Positions 1-7,813 of a stretch of 63,260 nt of DNA are shown here, one piece after another. How positions within the stretch are numbered: the first letter of the stretch is position 1; the number at the start of each line of letters is the position of its first letter. The notes beneath the pieces were generated by a model, which was not told the DNA's origin, made no database searches, and saw nothing but the letters and a program-made list of their open reading frames with translations. A program made the position numbers and the translations under genes. The DNA is taken from positions 1 through 63,260 of the forward strand of contig CALDPK010000213.1 of the NCBI GenBank assembly GCA_937911855.1, written 5' to 3'. This DNA comes from an uncultured Trueperaceae bacterium (lineage in GTDB: Bacteria > Deinococcota > Deinococci > Deinococcales > Trueperaceae).

Positions 1-36
1 GGCGGCTTTCTGCTGGGCCTTGGACTTGGCGGGCAT
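1..36 (-). CDS. DUF3008-like small protein, 5' end only
   Basis: Only the first 12 codons are inside the window, reading MPAKSKAQQKAA from an ATG at 36 towards the left edge. A clean AGGAGG lies 7 bases before the start. The opening MPAKSKAQQ is what I recall from the small DUF3008 family of unknown function. It sits on the left fragment that appears foreign to the rest of the window (see the fmt entry), so it says nothing about the main genome. A hydrophobic open frame from 118 overlaps it in another frame. Confidence 0.45.
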   Translation of the reverse strand, partial: MPAKSKAQQKAA

Positions 37-282
37 GGGAAGGCCTCCTGGTTGAGAGGAACCAACCGGCGGCGACAAGGCCGCAGACAACAAGAAGCGT
101 GACGAAAAATCCTTTCATGATGTAGACAAATTCCAAACGTAACACCGTACCAGGAGCAGGGGAATGAGGGCAACACCTTCCCTCCCCTTCTTTTTTACCC
201 TTCGCTGGTCGGATTGCAAGCCAACGCGCAGCGGCATATTTCTTTTGACCTGACCCGCTCCGGCCTTTGAGTAGCGGAACGT

Positions 283-789
283 ATGCGTATCATTTTCATG
301 GGAACCGGGGAGATCGCGCTTCCCTCGCTGCAATGGCTCATCGACCGGCAGGGGGGCGGTCCGGACGGACACGAGCTCGTCGCGGTCTACACCCAGCCAG
401 ACAAACCGATCGGACGGCGACAGGTGCTCACCGCGCCGGAGACCAAGATTCTCGCGGAAGGACACGGCGTTCGGGTGCGGCAGCCCGACATCCTGCGGGG
501 AAACGCAGCGGCCCTGGCGGGGTTCGCCGCCTTTCGCCCCGACCTCGTGGTGGTCATGGCCTACGGACAGATCCTCCCGAAATCCGTCATTTCCTCCCCC
601 ACCCTCGCCTGTGTCAACCTCCACGCCTCCCTCCTCCCGCGACACCGCGGCGCCTCGCCGATTCAGGCGGCGATCCGGGAGGGGGACGCGGAGTCGGGGA
701 TCACCCTGATGCACATCGTCCCGAAACTCGACGCCGGCGACATGATTTTGAAAGAGGCCATCCCGATTCTCCCCGACGATACCGGCGGC
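283..789 (+). CDS. fmt: Methionyl-tRNA formyltransferase, N-terminal fragment joined in frame to mnhA
   Basis: Residues 1 to about 169 are the formyl-transfer domain of Fmt, which formylates initiator Met-tRNA. The opening MRIIFMGTGEIALPSL, the stretch DLVVVMAYGQILP, the formate-binding segment NLHASLLPRHRGASPIQ with its catalytic Asn and His, and the following LDAGDMI are all present. The family is normally about 310 residues; here the rest of the catalytic domain and the whole C-terminal OB-fold are missing. After DDTGGT the frame continues as an Mrp antiporter subunit. The junction lies at 781-795, where both families could share a Thr-Gly-Thr codon string, so microhomology may have created the join. 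I read this as an assembly chimera, with the fmt part perhaps verrucomicrobial, rather than a real fusion. Confidence 0.8.
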
Positions 790-2526
790 ACGTGGATGCT
801 GTCCGAACTGGACTTCGCGCTGTTGCGTGAGTCCGCTGCGTTCCCGTGGATAGCCGGGCTGCTCCTGGTTGCCGCCTTCACCAAGTCGGCCCAGATCCCG
901 TTCCACCTGTGGCTGCCCACCGCGATGGAAGCGCCCACACCCGTCTCTGCCTACCTGCACAGCGCCACCATGGTGAAAGCCGGCATCATCCTCATGGCGA
1001 AGTTCAACCCGCTGTTCGCCGGCAACATCTTCGGTGACGTCACCATGTACGTGGGTCTCGTGACGATGCTGTTCGGTGGCTGGCTGGCCATGCGGCAGAC
1101 CGACCTGAAGGCGCTGCTCGCCTACTCGACGATCTCGCAGCTGGGGCTGCTCACTGCTCTGCTGGGGGCGGGCGACACGTTCGGCGCCACGGTCCACCTG
1201 ATCAACCATGCCGTCTTCAAGGCCGCGCTGTTCATGGTCGTGGGCATCATGGACCACCAGACCGGCAGCCGCGATCTGCGCGTACTGTCCGGCCTGGGCC
1301 GGGTCCTGCCAGTGACGGCGGTGATCGGCGTCATCGCTGCGATATCGATGGCGGGCGTTCCGCCGATGGGCGGCTTCATCAGCAAGGAACTGTTCATCGG
1401 CAACATGCTCGAACAGGGCAACATCGCGCTCATGATCGCGGTCATCGGCAGCGCCTTCACGTTCGCCTACACGCTCCGCTTCAGCCGGGTGTTCTTCGGC
1501 AAACTCAGGCTGCCCAGACCCGATGAGTTCAAGCGCGCTACCGCCTCACTCGTGGGACCGGCCGTCCCGCTCGCACTTGCAGTCGTGCTGTTCGGGATCT
1601 TCCCCTGGGAGGACACGGTCGCCTCGTTCTTCGCCCGGCTTGCACAACCGTTCTTCGGTTACGAACTGATCCCACTCACCGTGTGGCACGGCTGGACGCC
1701 CGCCCTGTACCTGAGCATCGGCGGCTGGGTCGGCGGCAGCATCCTGTACCTGTTCAGCGAACCGGTCCGCCGCTTCCAGGCGGCGATCACGCCACGCTGG
1801 AACGCCAACACCGTCTATTACGCCCTGGTGCGCGGGCTCGTGGAACTGGCCGAGCGGTTCACCCGTCTGACCCAGGGAGCCAGCTTCGCAACGCACCTCC
1901 GCTTCATCCTGGCCGGCGCGGCCGCAGTCGGCCTGGTACTGGGCACCAGTTACCTGAACATCGACCTGTCGGTGATACCGCCTTCGATGTACGTCGGAAT
2001 CGTGTTCATACTGGTCGGTACGTTCGGCATGATCCTGGCGCTTTCGCGCATCACCATCCTGGTGTTCATGAGCGCAATCGGCTTCGGCACCACCTTGCTG
2101 TACGTGATGTTCCGCGCACCCGATCTCGCGCTCACCCAGCTGCTCATCGAGACAGTAACGGTAATCCTGTTCCTGTCAGGCTTCCGCTTCCTGCCGCGCC
2201 TCAAGCGCTACAGCCGACCGCTCCCCGTGGCCGGCCTGGACGCCGCTCTGGGCGCCGGCGTGGGCCTGTCGATCGCGCTGCTGCTGCTGGCCGTCCAGAC
2301 CCCGATCGCGGACCGGATCCAGGATTTCTACCTGACGTTCAGCAAGACCATCGCCGGCGGCGACAACGTCGTCAACGTGATGCTGGTGGACTTCAGAAGC
2401 TTCGACACGCTGGGCGAGATAACCGTGCTCACCATAGTCGCCGTATCGATCTACGCGCTGCTGCGCCTGCGTACCAGGCCTGCCGGCGCCCCTGAAACCA
2501 AGAGCCTGGAGGAGGAGAACGAGTGA
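790..2526 (+). CDS. mnhA: Mrp antiporter subunit A (MnhA/MrpA), 5' truncated
   Basis: This is the C-terminal part, about 578 residues, of the large proton-translocating subunit of the Mrp Na+(K+)/H+ antiporter, an inner-membrane complex related to the complex I ND5 subunit. The hallmark stretch FTKSAQIPFHLWLPTAM followed by APTPVSAYLHSATMVKAG is intact near its start, and the helix with conserved GVPPMGGFISKEL follows. The last third carries the MbhD/DUF4040-type helices often fused to MrpA. A complete MrpA has roughly 200 more N-terminal residues; here they are replaced by the fmt fragment. The stop overlaps the mnhB start in a GTGA. First of seven co-directional mnh genes. Confidence 0.88.
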   Translation, partial: TWMLSELDFALLRESAAFPWIAGLLLVAAFTKSAQIPFHLWLPTAMEAPTPVSAYLHSATMVKAGIILMAKFNPLFAGNIFGDVTMYVGLVTMLFGGWLAMRQTDLKALLAYSTISQLGLLTALLGAGDTFGATVHLINHAVFKAALFMVVGIMDHQTGSRDLRVLSGLGRVLPVTAVIGVIAAISMAGVPPMGGFISKELFIGNMLEQGNIALMIAVIGSAFTFAYTLRFSRVFFGKLRLPRPDEFKRATASLVGPAVPLALAVVLFGIFPWEDTVASFFARLAQPFFGYELIPLTVWHGWTPALYLSIGGWVGGSILYLFSEPVRRFQAAITPRWNANTVYYALVRGLVELAERFTRLTQGASFATHLRFILAGAAAVGLVLGTSYLNIDLSVIPPSMYVGIVFILVGTFGMILALSRITILVFMSAIGFGTTLLYVMFRAPDLALTQLLIETVTVILFLSGFRFLPRLKRYSRPLPVAGLDAALGAGVGLSIALLLLAVQTPIADRIQDFYLTFSKTIAGGDNVVNVMLVDFRSFDTLGEITVLTIVAVSIYALLRLRTRPAGAPETKSLEEENE

Positions 2527-3020
2527 ACCGGTCAGAGATATTTTTCCGTACACTCGTAACCCCGATCGTCTTCGCACTCGTAGCGCTGGGCGTGCACTTC
2601 TTCCTGCGGGGACACAACGCACCCGGCGGCGGTTTCATCGCAGGGCTGATCGTCGCGGTCGCTGCGCTGCTCACCCGCATGGCTTCGCAGCGCGGCCTGC
2701 TGCTGGTGCGGCCCCGGGTGCTGATGCCTGTCGGCATCCTCATCGCCGCGGTGACCGGCATCGTCCCCCTGTTCTTCGGACTGCCGTTCCTGACTGGCTG
2801 GCATGACACCGTCAACATCCCCCTCATCGGGCCGATGGAACTGTCAAGCGCCCTGCCGTTCGACGCCGGCGTGTTCCTCGTGGTCATCGGTGCCACCCTG
2901 ACGATCATCGACCTGCTTGCCGACGACAGCGAGCTTGCCAGGCTCGGTCTGGACGAGGGAGCAAAAGGTGAGCTCGAGGGCGACGAAGCCGAGATAGTGC
3001 CGAAAGGTGAGGAGGCCTGA
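2523..3020 (+). CDS. mnhB: Mrp antiporter subunit B
   Basis: A 165-residue membrane protein with four predicted helices. FFLRGHNAPGGGFIAGL is the MnhB signature (the H-x-x-PGGGF motif), and the C-terminal tail is acidic and soluble. It is a small structural subunit of the Mrp cation/proton antiporter. The GTG start overlaps the mnhA stop by 4 bases, so translation is probably coupled. Length and motif fit the family, and the neighbours leave little doubt. Confidence 0.92.
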   Translation: MNRSEIFFRTLVTPIVFALVALGVHFFLRGHNAPGGGFIAGLIVAVAALLTRMASQRGLLLVRPRVLMPVGILIAAVTGIVPLFFGLPFLTGWHDTVNIPLIGPMELSSALPFDAGVFLVVIGATLTIIDLLADDSELARLGLDEGAKGELEGDEAEIVPKGEEA

Positions 3021-3021
3021 G

Positions 3022-3507
3022 ATGGAGTACGTGATCCCCCTTCTCATCGGCCTGCTGATCGGCGGCGGCGTGTACATGCTGCTGGCCCGGGCGCTCATCC
3101 GGATGATCGTCGGCATGAGCCTCATCTCCTACGGCATCAACCTGAGCATCCTCATCGCCGGCTCCGGCTTCTCCATGGGCAGTCCGCCGCTGCTCAACCT
3201 GCCCGGGCCGCACAATGACCCGGTGCCGCAGGCGCTCATCCTGACGGCCATCGTGATCGGCTTCGGTACCACTGCATTCCTGCTCGTCGTTGCGATCAAG
3301 GCGTACCAGGCGACCCAGACCGACCACGTCCAGGAACTTTCGGAGCGGCCTGACCCGGTGCTGCCCCCTGTCGAGTACGCCGACCCGGAACAGCCGTCGG
3401 TCTCGCCGGAAGCAGGTTCACCGGGCGACATGTCCACGTCCGAAGAGGAAGCTTCAGAGCGGGAGCGCAGCCTGCTGCCCGAGAACATCGACTGGAGCGC
3501 CGAATGA
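3022..3507 (+). CDS. mnhC: Mrp antiporter subunit C (NuoK-like)
   Basis: 161 residues. The first ~100 form three helices homologous to NuoK/MnhC, including GLLIGGGVYMLLAR and the stretch DPVPQALILTAIVIGF typical of the family. A polar tail of about 55 residues, rich in Glu, Pro and Ser, follows and is longer than in most MnhC proteins. I chose the ATG at 3022, which has GGTGAGGAGG just upstream, over a start 15 bases earlier. The stop overlaps the mnhD start (ATGA). Confidence 0.92.
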   Translation: MEYVIPLLIGLLIGGGVYMLLARALIRMIVGMSLISYGINLSILIAGSGFSMGSPPLLNLPGPHNDPVPQALILTAIVIGFGTTAFLLVVAIKAYQATQTDHVQELSERPDPVLPPVEYADPEQPSVSPEAGSPGDMSTSEEEASERERSLLPENIDWSAE

Positions 3508-5063
3508 ACCTGGTACTTTTCCCCGTCCTGCTGCCGCTGCTGGGCGCGGCCATCCTGATGCTGCTGCGCAAGCCGGGCCCGCGGCTGTACGTGGCGGTCG
3601 CCACCGCGGCAGCCACCCTGGCTGTGAACGGGACGCTCGCCTTCCAGGCGTTCACGGAGGGGCCGGTCGTCCAGACGATGTCCAACTGGCCTGCGCCGTT
3701 CGGCATCACCCTGGTCGTCGACGGCCTGAGCGGCATCATGATCGTGCTGTCGGGCATCGTCGGGCTGCTGACCGTATTCTTCACGCACGCGAGCCTGCAC
3801 GCCGGACCGCGGCGCGGTTACGGCAGCCTGCTCAACCGGGCCCGCGAACTGTTCGGCGCCCACGCGCTGTTCCAGTTCCTGTTCATGGGCGTGAACCTGT
3901 CGTTCATCACCGCGGACGTCTTCAACCTGTTCGTGGCGTTCGAGGTCATGCTCATAGCTTCTTACGGTCTCCTGCTCCTGGGCGGTGAACTGCCGCAGCT
4001 GCGCGAAGGCCTGAAGTACGTGGTCATAAACCTGCTGTCCTCGACGCTGTTCGTGGGTGCCGCCGGCCTGGCTTACGGCCTGTTCGGCACGCTCAACATG
4101 GCTGACATAGCCGAGCGGGTGGCGCTGCACGGACCTGATCCGCGGGTCACTGCGGTCGCGCTGCTCATGGCGCTCGTCTTCGCCACCAAGACCGCGCTGT
4201 TCCCGTTCGGTTTCTGGCTGCCCAACAGTTACCCAGTGCCGATGGCAGCCGCCAGCGCCTTCTTCGCTGCCATGCTCACGAAAGTCGGGGCGTACGCGCT
4301 CATCAGGCTGTTCACGCTGATGTTCCCCGAGGAGATACTTGCGCAGCAGATCGTCATGGGCCTGGCGGGCCTCACGGTGCTGGTCGGCGCACTTGGCGCC
4401 GTGGCCCGGCACCGCTGGCGTTACATCGCCTCGTTCATCAACGTTGCCAGCATCTCCATGGTCGTGGTGGGGGCGATGGCAGGCACGCAGCTCGGGCTGG
4501 CAGGCGCCATCTACTACATGATCAACTCGGTCCTGGTCGTCTTCGCCCTGTTCCTGATCGCCGCCCTGGCTGAACGCCTGTCAGGCTCGAACACCCTCAA
4601 GGGTGGCCACCTGTCCCTTTACCCGTGGCTCGGCATCGGTTTCTTCGTCGTCATGCTGGCAACCGCGGGCCTGCCGCCCACGAGCGGCTTCATAGGCAAG
4701 TTCGCCGTAGCCAGCTCACTGTTCGCGCTGGACGGCTGGCTGGGTACCGCAGCCGCCATCGCTGTGGTGCTGTCGGGAATCATCCTGCTGTACGCAGGCG
4801 TCCAGGTATGGATGGGCTACTTCTGGGGTGACCCCGGCAAACTGCGCAGGATCCGGCTGCCCGGACCGATGGTCGTCGTCACCACCGTCTCGGTGCTGCT
4901 GGTAGCCGCACTCCCGGTCATCAGCGGCCCGGTTTACGAGCTGGCCAGCAACGTCGCCGGTCAGCTTGACGGCAACGAGGCTTACCGGGCAGCGGTATTT
5001 CCCGGTGGCAACCCGTCGCTGGACCCCGCGCTGCTGCATGAACTGATGGGAGCTGACCAGTAA
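3504..5063 (+). CDS. mnhD: Mrp antiporter subunit D (NuoN/ND2-like)
   Basis: 519 residues, with more than a dozen hydrophobic segments. This is the second large antiporter-like subunit of the Mrp complex. The conserved core is visible: VFNLFVAFEVMLIASYGLL (key Glu in helix 5), ATKTALFPFGFWLPNSYP (key Lys in helix 7) and ATAGLPPTSGFIGKF. Length is normal for the family. It overlaps mnhC (ATGA) and mnhE (TAATG), consistent with one transcript and fixed subunit stoichiometry. MnhA and MnhD are thought to provide the proton paths; which cation is exported cannot be read from sequence. Confidence 0.94.
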   Translation: MNLVLFPVLLPLLGAAILMLLRKPGPRLYVAVATAAATLAVNGTLAFQAFTEGPVVQTMSNWPAPFGITLVVDGLSGIMIVLSGIVGLLTVFFTHASLHAGPRRGYGSLLNRARELFGAHALFQFLFMGVNLSFITADVFNLFVAFEVMLIASYGLLLLGGELPQLREGLKYVVINLLSSTLFVGAAGLAYGLFGTLNMADIAERVALHGPDPRVTAVALLMALVFATKTALFPFGFWLPNSYPVPMAAASAFFAAMLTKVGAYALIRLFTLMFPEEILAQQIVMGLAGLTVLVGALGAVARHRWRYIASFINVASISMVVVGAMAGTQLGLAGAIYYMINSVLVVFALFLIAALAERLSGSNTLKGGHLSLYPWLGIGFFVVMLATAGLPPTSGFIGKFAVASSLFALDGWLGTAAAIAVVLSGIILLYAGVQVWMGYFWGDPGKLRRIRLPGPMVVVTTVSVLLVAALPVISGPVYELASNVAGQLDGNEAYRAAVFPGGNPSLDPALLHELMGADQ

Positions 5064-5530
5064 TGGGTGAACTTCTGGCCATCGCGGCAGCGGGGCTGCT
5101 GTGGAGCTTCCTGAACGGCGAGCTGAGCTGGGGCAACATCCTGTTCGGCGCCGTTCTGGGCATGATCATGCTCTCGGTCATGGAGCGGAACGTCAAACGC
5201 AGCCTGCCGCGGCGCGTGATCGGCTTCCTGGTCTACTTCGTCAACTTCATCAAGGAGATGGTGCTGGCAGGTTTCGTGAACGTGCGCCTGGCCCTGTCGC
5301 CCAGACCGCGCTTCCACCCGATGGTGGTCGCGGTGCCGCTCACCGTCAAATCCGATGCGGCCATCGCCCTGCTGGGTCTCACCATCTCGCTCATACCGGG
5401 GACGGTGCCGATGGCGATATCGCCTGACAAGAAGTTCATGTACTGCCACGCCGTCAACCAGGCTGACCCTGCCACGCACAAGCGGGGGATACTGCGCATC
5501 GAGTCGCTCATCCTGGAGTTCATGGAATGA
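5063..5530 (+). CDS. mnhE: Mrp antiporter subunit E
   Basis: 155 residues. Two or three N-terminal helices are followed by the cytoplasmic domain, with LTISLIPGTVPMAISPDKKFMYCHAV, which holds the family's T-x-x-PGT segment. MnhE is required for assembly and activity of the Mrp antiporter in studied systems. It starts on the last base of the mnhD stop codon and ends 30 bases before mnhF, which has its own AGGAGAGG ribosome-binding site. Confidence 0.92.
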   Translation: MGELLAIAAAGLLWSFLNGELSWGNILFGAVLGMIMLSVMERNVKRSLPRRVIGFLVYFVNFIKEMVLAGFVNVRLALSPRPRFHPMVVAVPLTVKSDAAIALLGLTISLIPGTVPMAISPDKKFMYCHAVNQADPATHKRGILRIESLILEFME

Positions 5531-5560
5531 GCCGGCGAATTCAGGAGAGGAACCTGCACC

Positions 5561-5821
5561 ATGGTCGTTGACATCGCCTTCATCTGCATCATCCTGGCGC
5601 TGCTGATGGGTGCGCTCCGGCTGGTCCTCGGACCGACGCTGGGCGACCGGATCGCTGCCCTCGACTTCATGGGTGTCTCGCTGGCCGTGCTCATCGTGCT
5701 GCTGGCCATGCGCACGGGGTTCGTGGCGTTCCTCGACGCCGCACTGATCGTGTCCATCCTGGGCTTCATGAGCACGGTTGCGCTCACGCGTTACATCATG
5801 TCGAGAGGAATGCAGAAATGA
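5561..5821 (+). CDS. mnhF: Mrp antiporter subunit F
   Basis: 86 residues with three predicted helices. RLVLGPTLGDRIAALDF is the MnhF signature (R-x-x-x-GPt-x-x-DR-x-x-A-D). Size fits the family exactly. A strong AGGAGAGG lies upstream of the ATG, and the stop overlaps the mnhG start by 4 bases. Homologues of MnhF have been linked to bile-salt and Na+ efflux, but here it should simply be a subunit of the seven-part complex. Confidence 0.92.
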   Translation: MVVDIAFICIILALLMGALRLVLGPTLGDRIAALDFMGVSLAVLIVLLAMRTGFVAFLDAALIVSILGFMSTVALTRYIMSRGMQK

Positions 5822-6273
5822 AGCGACTGATAAGTGTCCTCGTGCTCGCGCTGGGAACGGTGCTGGCTCAGGAAGAAGTGGCAGTACTGCCGGTCGTCCG
5901 GATCGAAGGCAACCTGTGGGCGGAACTGCTCATCCTGTTCGGCTGCTTCTTCATCCTGATCTCAGCCATCGGCATGGTTCGCTTCCCGGACCTTTACACG
6001 CGCCTGCATGCCAGCACGAAACTCGTGACGCTGGGCGGGCTCGGCATCTTCGGTGGTGGTGCGCTGGCGTTCCTGCCGGTCGCGGCCACGGAGCGGGTGT
6101 TGCTGATCTTCGCGTTCTTCTTCCTCACCGCGCCGCTGTCCGGTTACATGATTTCGCGTTCCGCGTACCTCATCGGTCTGCCCATGTACAAAGAGGACAC
6201 CAGCGTGGATGAGCTCGGCACATTCGGCAGTCTGGGCGAGCCGCCCGCTGAACCGGCGAGCGAAAATGCCTGA
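5818..6273 (+). CDS. mnhG: Mrp antiporter subunit G
   Basis: 151 residues, the last gene of the mnh operon. The conserved core GMVRFPDLYTRLHASTKLVTLG is diagnostic of MnhG/PhaG, and three helices are visible. The N-terminus carries an extra ~30 residues that look like a signal or anchor helix ending in an Ala/Gln region. The C-terminal 30 residues are acidic and soluble. A Crp-family regulator begins 33 bases downstream but has its own -10 element, so it may be transcribed separately as well. Confidence 0.92.
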   Translation: MKRLISVLVLALGTVLAQEEVAVLPVVRIEGNLWAELLILFGCFFILISAIGMVRFPDLYTRLHASTKLVTLGGLGIFGGGALAFLPVAATERVLLIFAFFFLTAPLSGYMISRSAYLIGLPMYKEDTSVDELGTFGSLGEPPAEPASENA

Positions 6274-6306
6274 ACCGGTCAGACGCGTGTTGTAAGCTGA
6301 AACACA

Positions 6307-7008
6307 ATGCAAGAATATCCGAGTCTCGTCTGGCACCTGAAGAACACGCAGCTGTTTGAGGACCTGTCCGCAGAAGAACTGGAAGAGCTTGCGGCGATTA
6401 CGCCTTACAAGCAGTTCCGGGCCGGCGAGATCATCTTCCACATGGAAGATCCCGCCGACGCGCTCTACTTCGTGCGTGAGGGCATGGTCAAGATCTCGAT
6501 GTACTTCCCGAACGGCAAGGAGATGATCCTTGGCCTGCTCGGGCAGTACGACGTGTTCGGGGAACTGCTGCTGCTCCCTTCCGAACGCCGTCCCAACCAG
6601 GCCGAAGCCGTGGTGGACACCAAACTGATCGTCATGCCCGAGGCTGATTTCCAGCGGCTCCTGTCACAGCAGCCGCGCATCGCCATGAAGTTCCTGCAGA
6701 TCATGTCAACCCGGCTGTGGCAGGCGCAGCAGTGGCAGGCTGAAGTGGGCGCCTTCGACGCGCCCGGCCGGCTCGCCAACCTGCTGCTCAGGCTCGCCAA
6801 TGATTTCGGTACCGAAGGTGAACGGGGCACGGTCATCGACCTGAACCTGACCCAGCAGGACCTGGCGAAGATGATAGGCGCAACCCGCGAGACCGTCAGC
6901 CACTGCCTGGCCAGGCTGCTTGAGTACGGCGCAGTCCGCCGGCGCCGGGCGCCCATCACTGTGAACCCCGAGATGCTGCAGCAGTTCCTGGACGAAGCCA
7001 GTGAGTGA
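6307..7008 (+). CDS. Crp/Fnr family transcription regulator
   Basis: 233 residues. An N-terminal cyclic-nucleotide-binding beta-barrel (about 15-130, with AGEIIFHMEDPADALYFVREGMV and DVFGEL) is followed by a C-terminal winged helix-turn-helix (about 155-225) with recognition helix ATRETVSHCLARL. There are no Fnr-type N-terminal cysteines for an Fe-S cluster, so it resembles Crp more than Fnr; the ligand is unknown. A TAAGCT -10-like element at 6293-6298 is only 8 bases from the ATG, suggesting a leaderless transcript despite its place behind mnhG. Targets are not evident. Confidence 0.88.
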   Translation: MQEYPSLVWHLKNTQLFEDLSAEELEELAAITPYKQFRAGEIIFHMEDPADALYFVREGMVKISMYFPNGKEMILGLLGQYDVFGELLLLPSERRPNQAEAVVDTKLIVMPEADFQRLLSQQPRIAMKFLQIMSTRLWQAQQWQAEVGAFDAPGRLANLLLRLANDFGTEGERGTVIDLNLTQQDLAKMIGATRETVSHCLARLLEYGAVRRRRAPITVNPEMLQQFLDEASE

Positions 7009-7300
7009 GAAGTTCGTAGTAGTAACTGAATTCGGCAGCGTCCTGGTAACTGTGAATCCGATGGTTCAGAACGGCCTGGAGAACGACCTGCTGCAGTTCA
7101 AGGCTGCCAGCCCGCAGGACCACGAGACGGCTGATTTCGAGACGCCGCTGCGGGCTTTCGCCGCGAAGATGGTCGACATCATCGAAACAGTCGGGTTCGA
7201 AGGCGTGGAATTGTCGGGGATGATGCGCGACATGCTGGTCCGCGAGAAAGCTACGTCCGAGCTGGGTCGCATCGAACGCTGGGCCCGCGACAACCTGTAA
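7001..7300 (+). CDS. Uncharacterised small protein
   Basis: 99 residues, GTG start, overlapping the end of the Crp-family regulator by 8 bases, so probably co-translated with it. I do not recognise the family. The composition is that of a soluble mixed alpha/beta protein: a beta-rich N-terminus (FVVVTEFGSVLVTV) followed by amphipathic helices, with no membrane segment or cysteine. It could be a partner of the regulator, but that rests only on the overlap. Coding is supported by codon use like its neighbours and by the tight packing. Confidence 0.7.
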   Translation: MSEKFVVVTEFGSVLVTVNPMVQNGLENDLLQFKAASPQDHETADFETPLRAFAAKMVDIIETVGFEGVELSGMMRDMLVREKATSELGRIERWARDNL

Positions 7301-7307
7301 GCCGCGG

Positions 7308-7739
7308 TCAGTCCGCTTCTTCCTCTTCCTCGACAACCTCGCCCAGGTCCTGCAGCAGATCCTTGTAAAGATCCAGGCTGAAGTCCCTAATGGCTACCCG
7401 CGCTTCCTCGCCGGTCAGGCGTGGCGGGATGCGCCGCTCCGCGACCTCGATGGCGCGGCTCAGAACTTCCTCGAATACGGGCCAGGGGCCTTCGAAGCGT
7501 TCGTCGGGTCCCAGTTCCTCTTCGCGTTCCTCGAGTGCACCGAGTGCCTCTTCTGCAGCGAGCCGTTCAGCCTCGCGTTTGGTCTTGGCGATGCCGCGGC
7601 CGAGCTGTTCGTCACCTACGGTTACGACCGCAGTGAAAACCTGGTCATGCCGGGGTCCTGATCCAATTGTGCTGTAAGAAGGAATTCCTAGGCCTTGCTT
7701 TACTGTCGTTTCAGCCAGTGTGCTCTTGGCGTGAGCCAT
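7308..7739 (-). CDS. Stand-alone double-stranded RNA-binding motif protein
   Basis: 143 residues. Residues ~5-70 form a classic dsRBM: TLAETTVKQGLGIPSYSTI for the first helix and loop, then GPRHDQVFTAVVTVG for the strands, GRGIAKTKREAERLAAEEAL for the second helix with its basic KTKREA RNA-phosphate contact. The C-terminal half is acidic and helical, ending in a run of Glu. Bacterial dsRBMs usually sit at the end of RNase III; no nuclease domain is present here. The start is preceded by GGAGGCACCCGG. It converges on the small protein at 7001-7300, with 7 bases between stops. Function: dsRNA binding, role unknown. Confidence 0.85.
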   Translation of the reverse strand: MAHAKSTLAETTVKQGLGIPSYSTIGSGPRHDQVFTAVVTVGDEQLGRGIAKTKREAERLAAEEALGALEEREEELGPDERFEGPWPVFEEVLSRAIEVAERRIPPRLTGEEARVAIRDFSLDLYKDLLQDLGEVVEEEEEAD

Positions 7740-7813
7740 CCGGGTGCCTCCATGAGCGGGCGAACCCGCGTTGCGCTCAACAGTAACACGGCGCCATGCT
7801 GTAGCATTGGGTC

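Noticed and set aside
2..118. Minus-strand open frame beginning MKGFFVTLLVVCGLVAAGW, signal-peptide-like, overlapping the DUF3008-like start
   Set aside because: No clear ribosome-binding site, and no stop before the window edge. The DUF3008-like start in another frame has a perfect AGGAGG. It also lies on the suspected foreign fragment.
283..2526. Reading the fmt-mnhA frame as a real bifunctional fusion protein
   Set aside because: Both partners are incomplete at the join, the functions are unrelated, one is cytosolic and the other an integral membrane proton channel, and shared short sequence at the join explains it.
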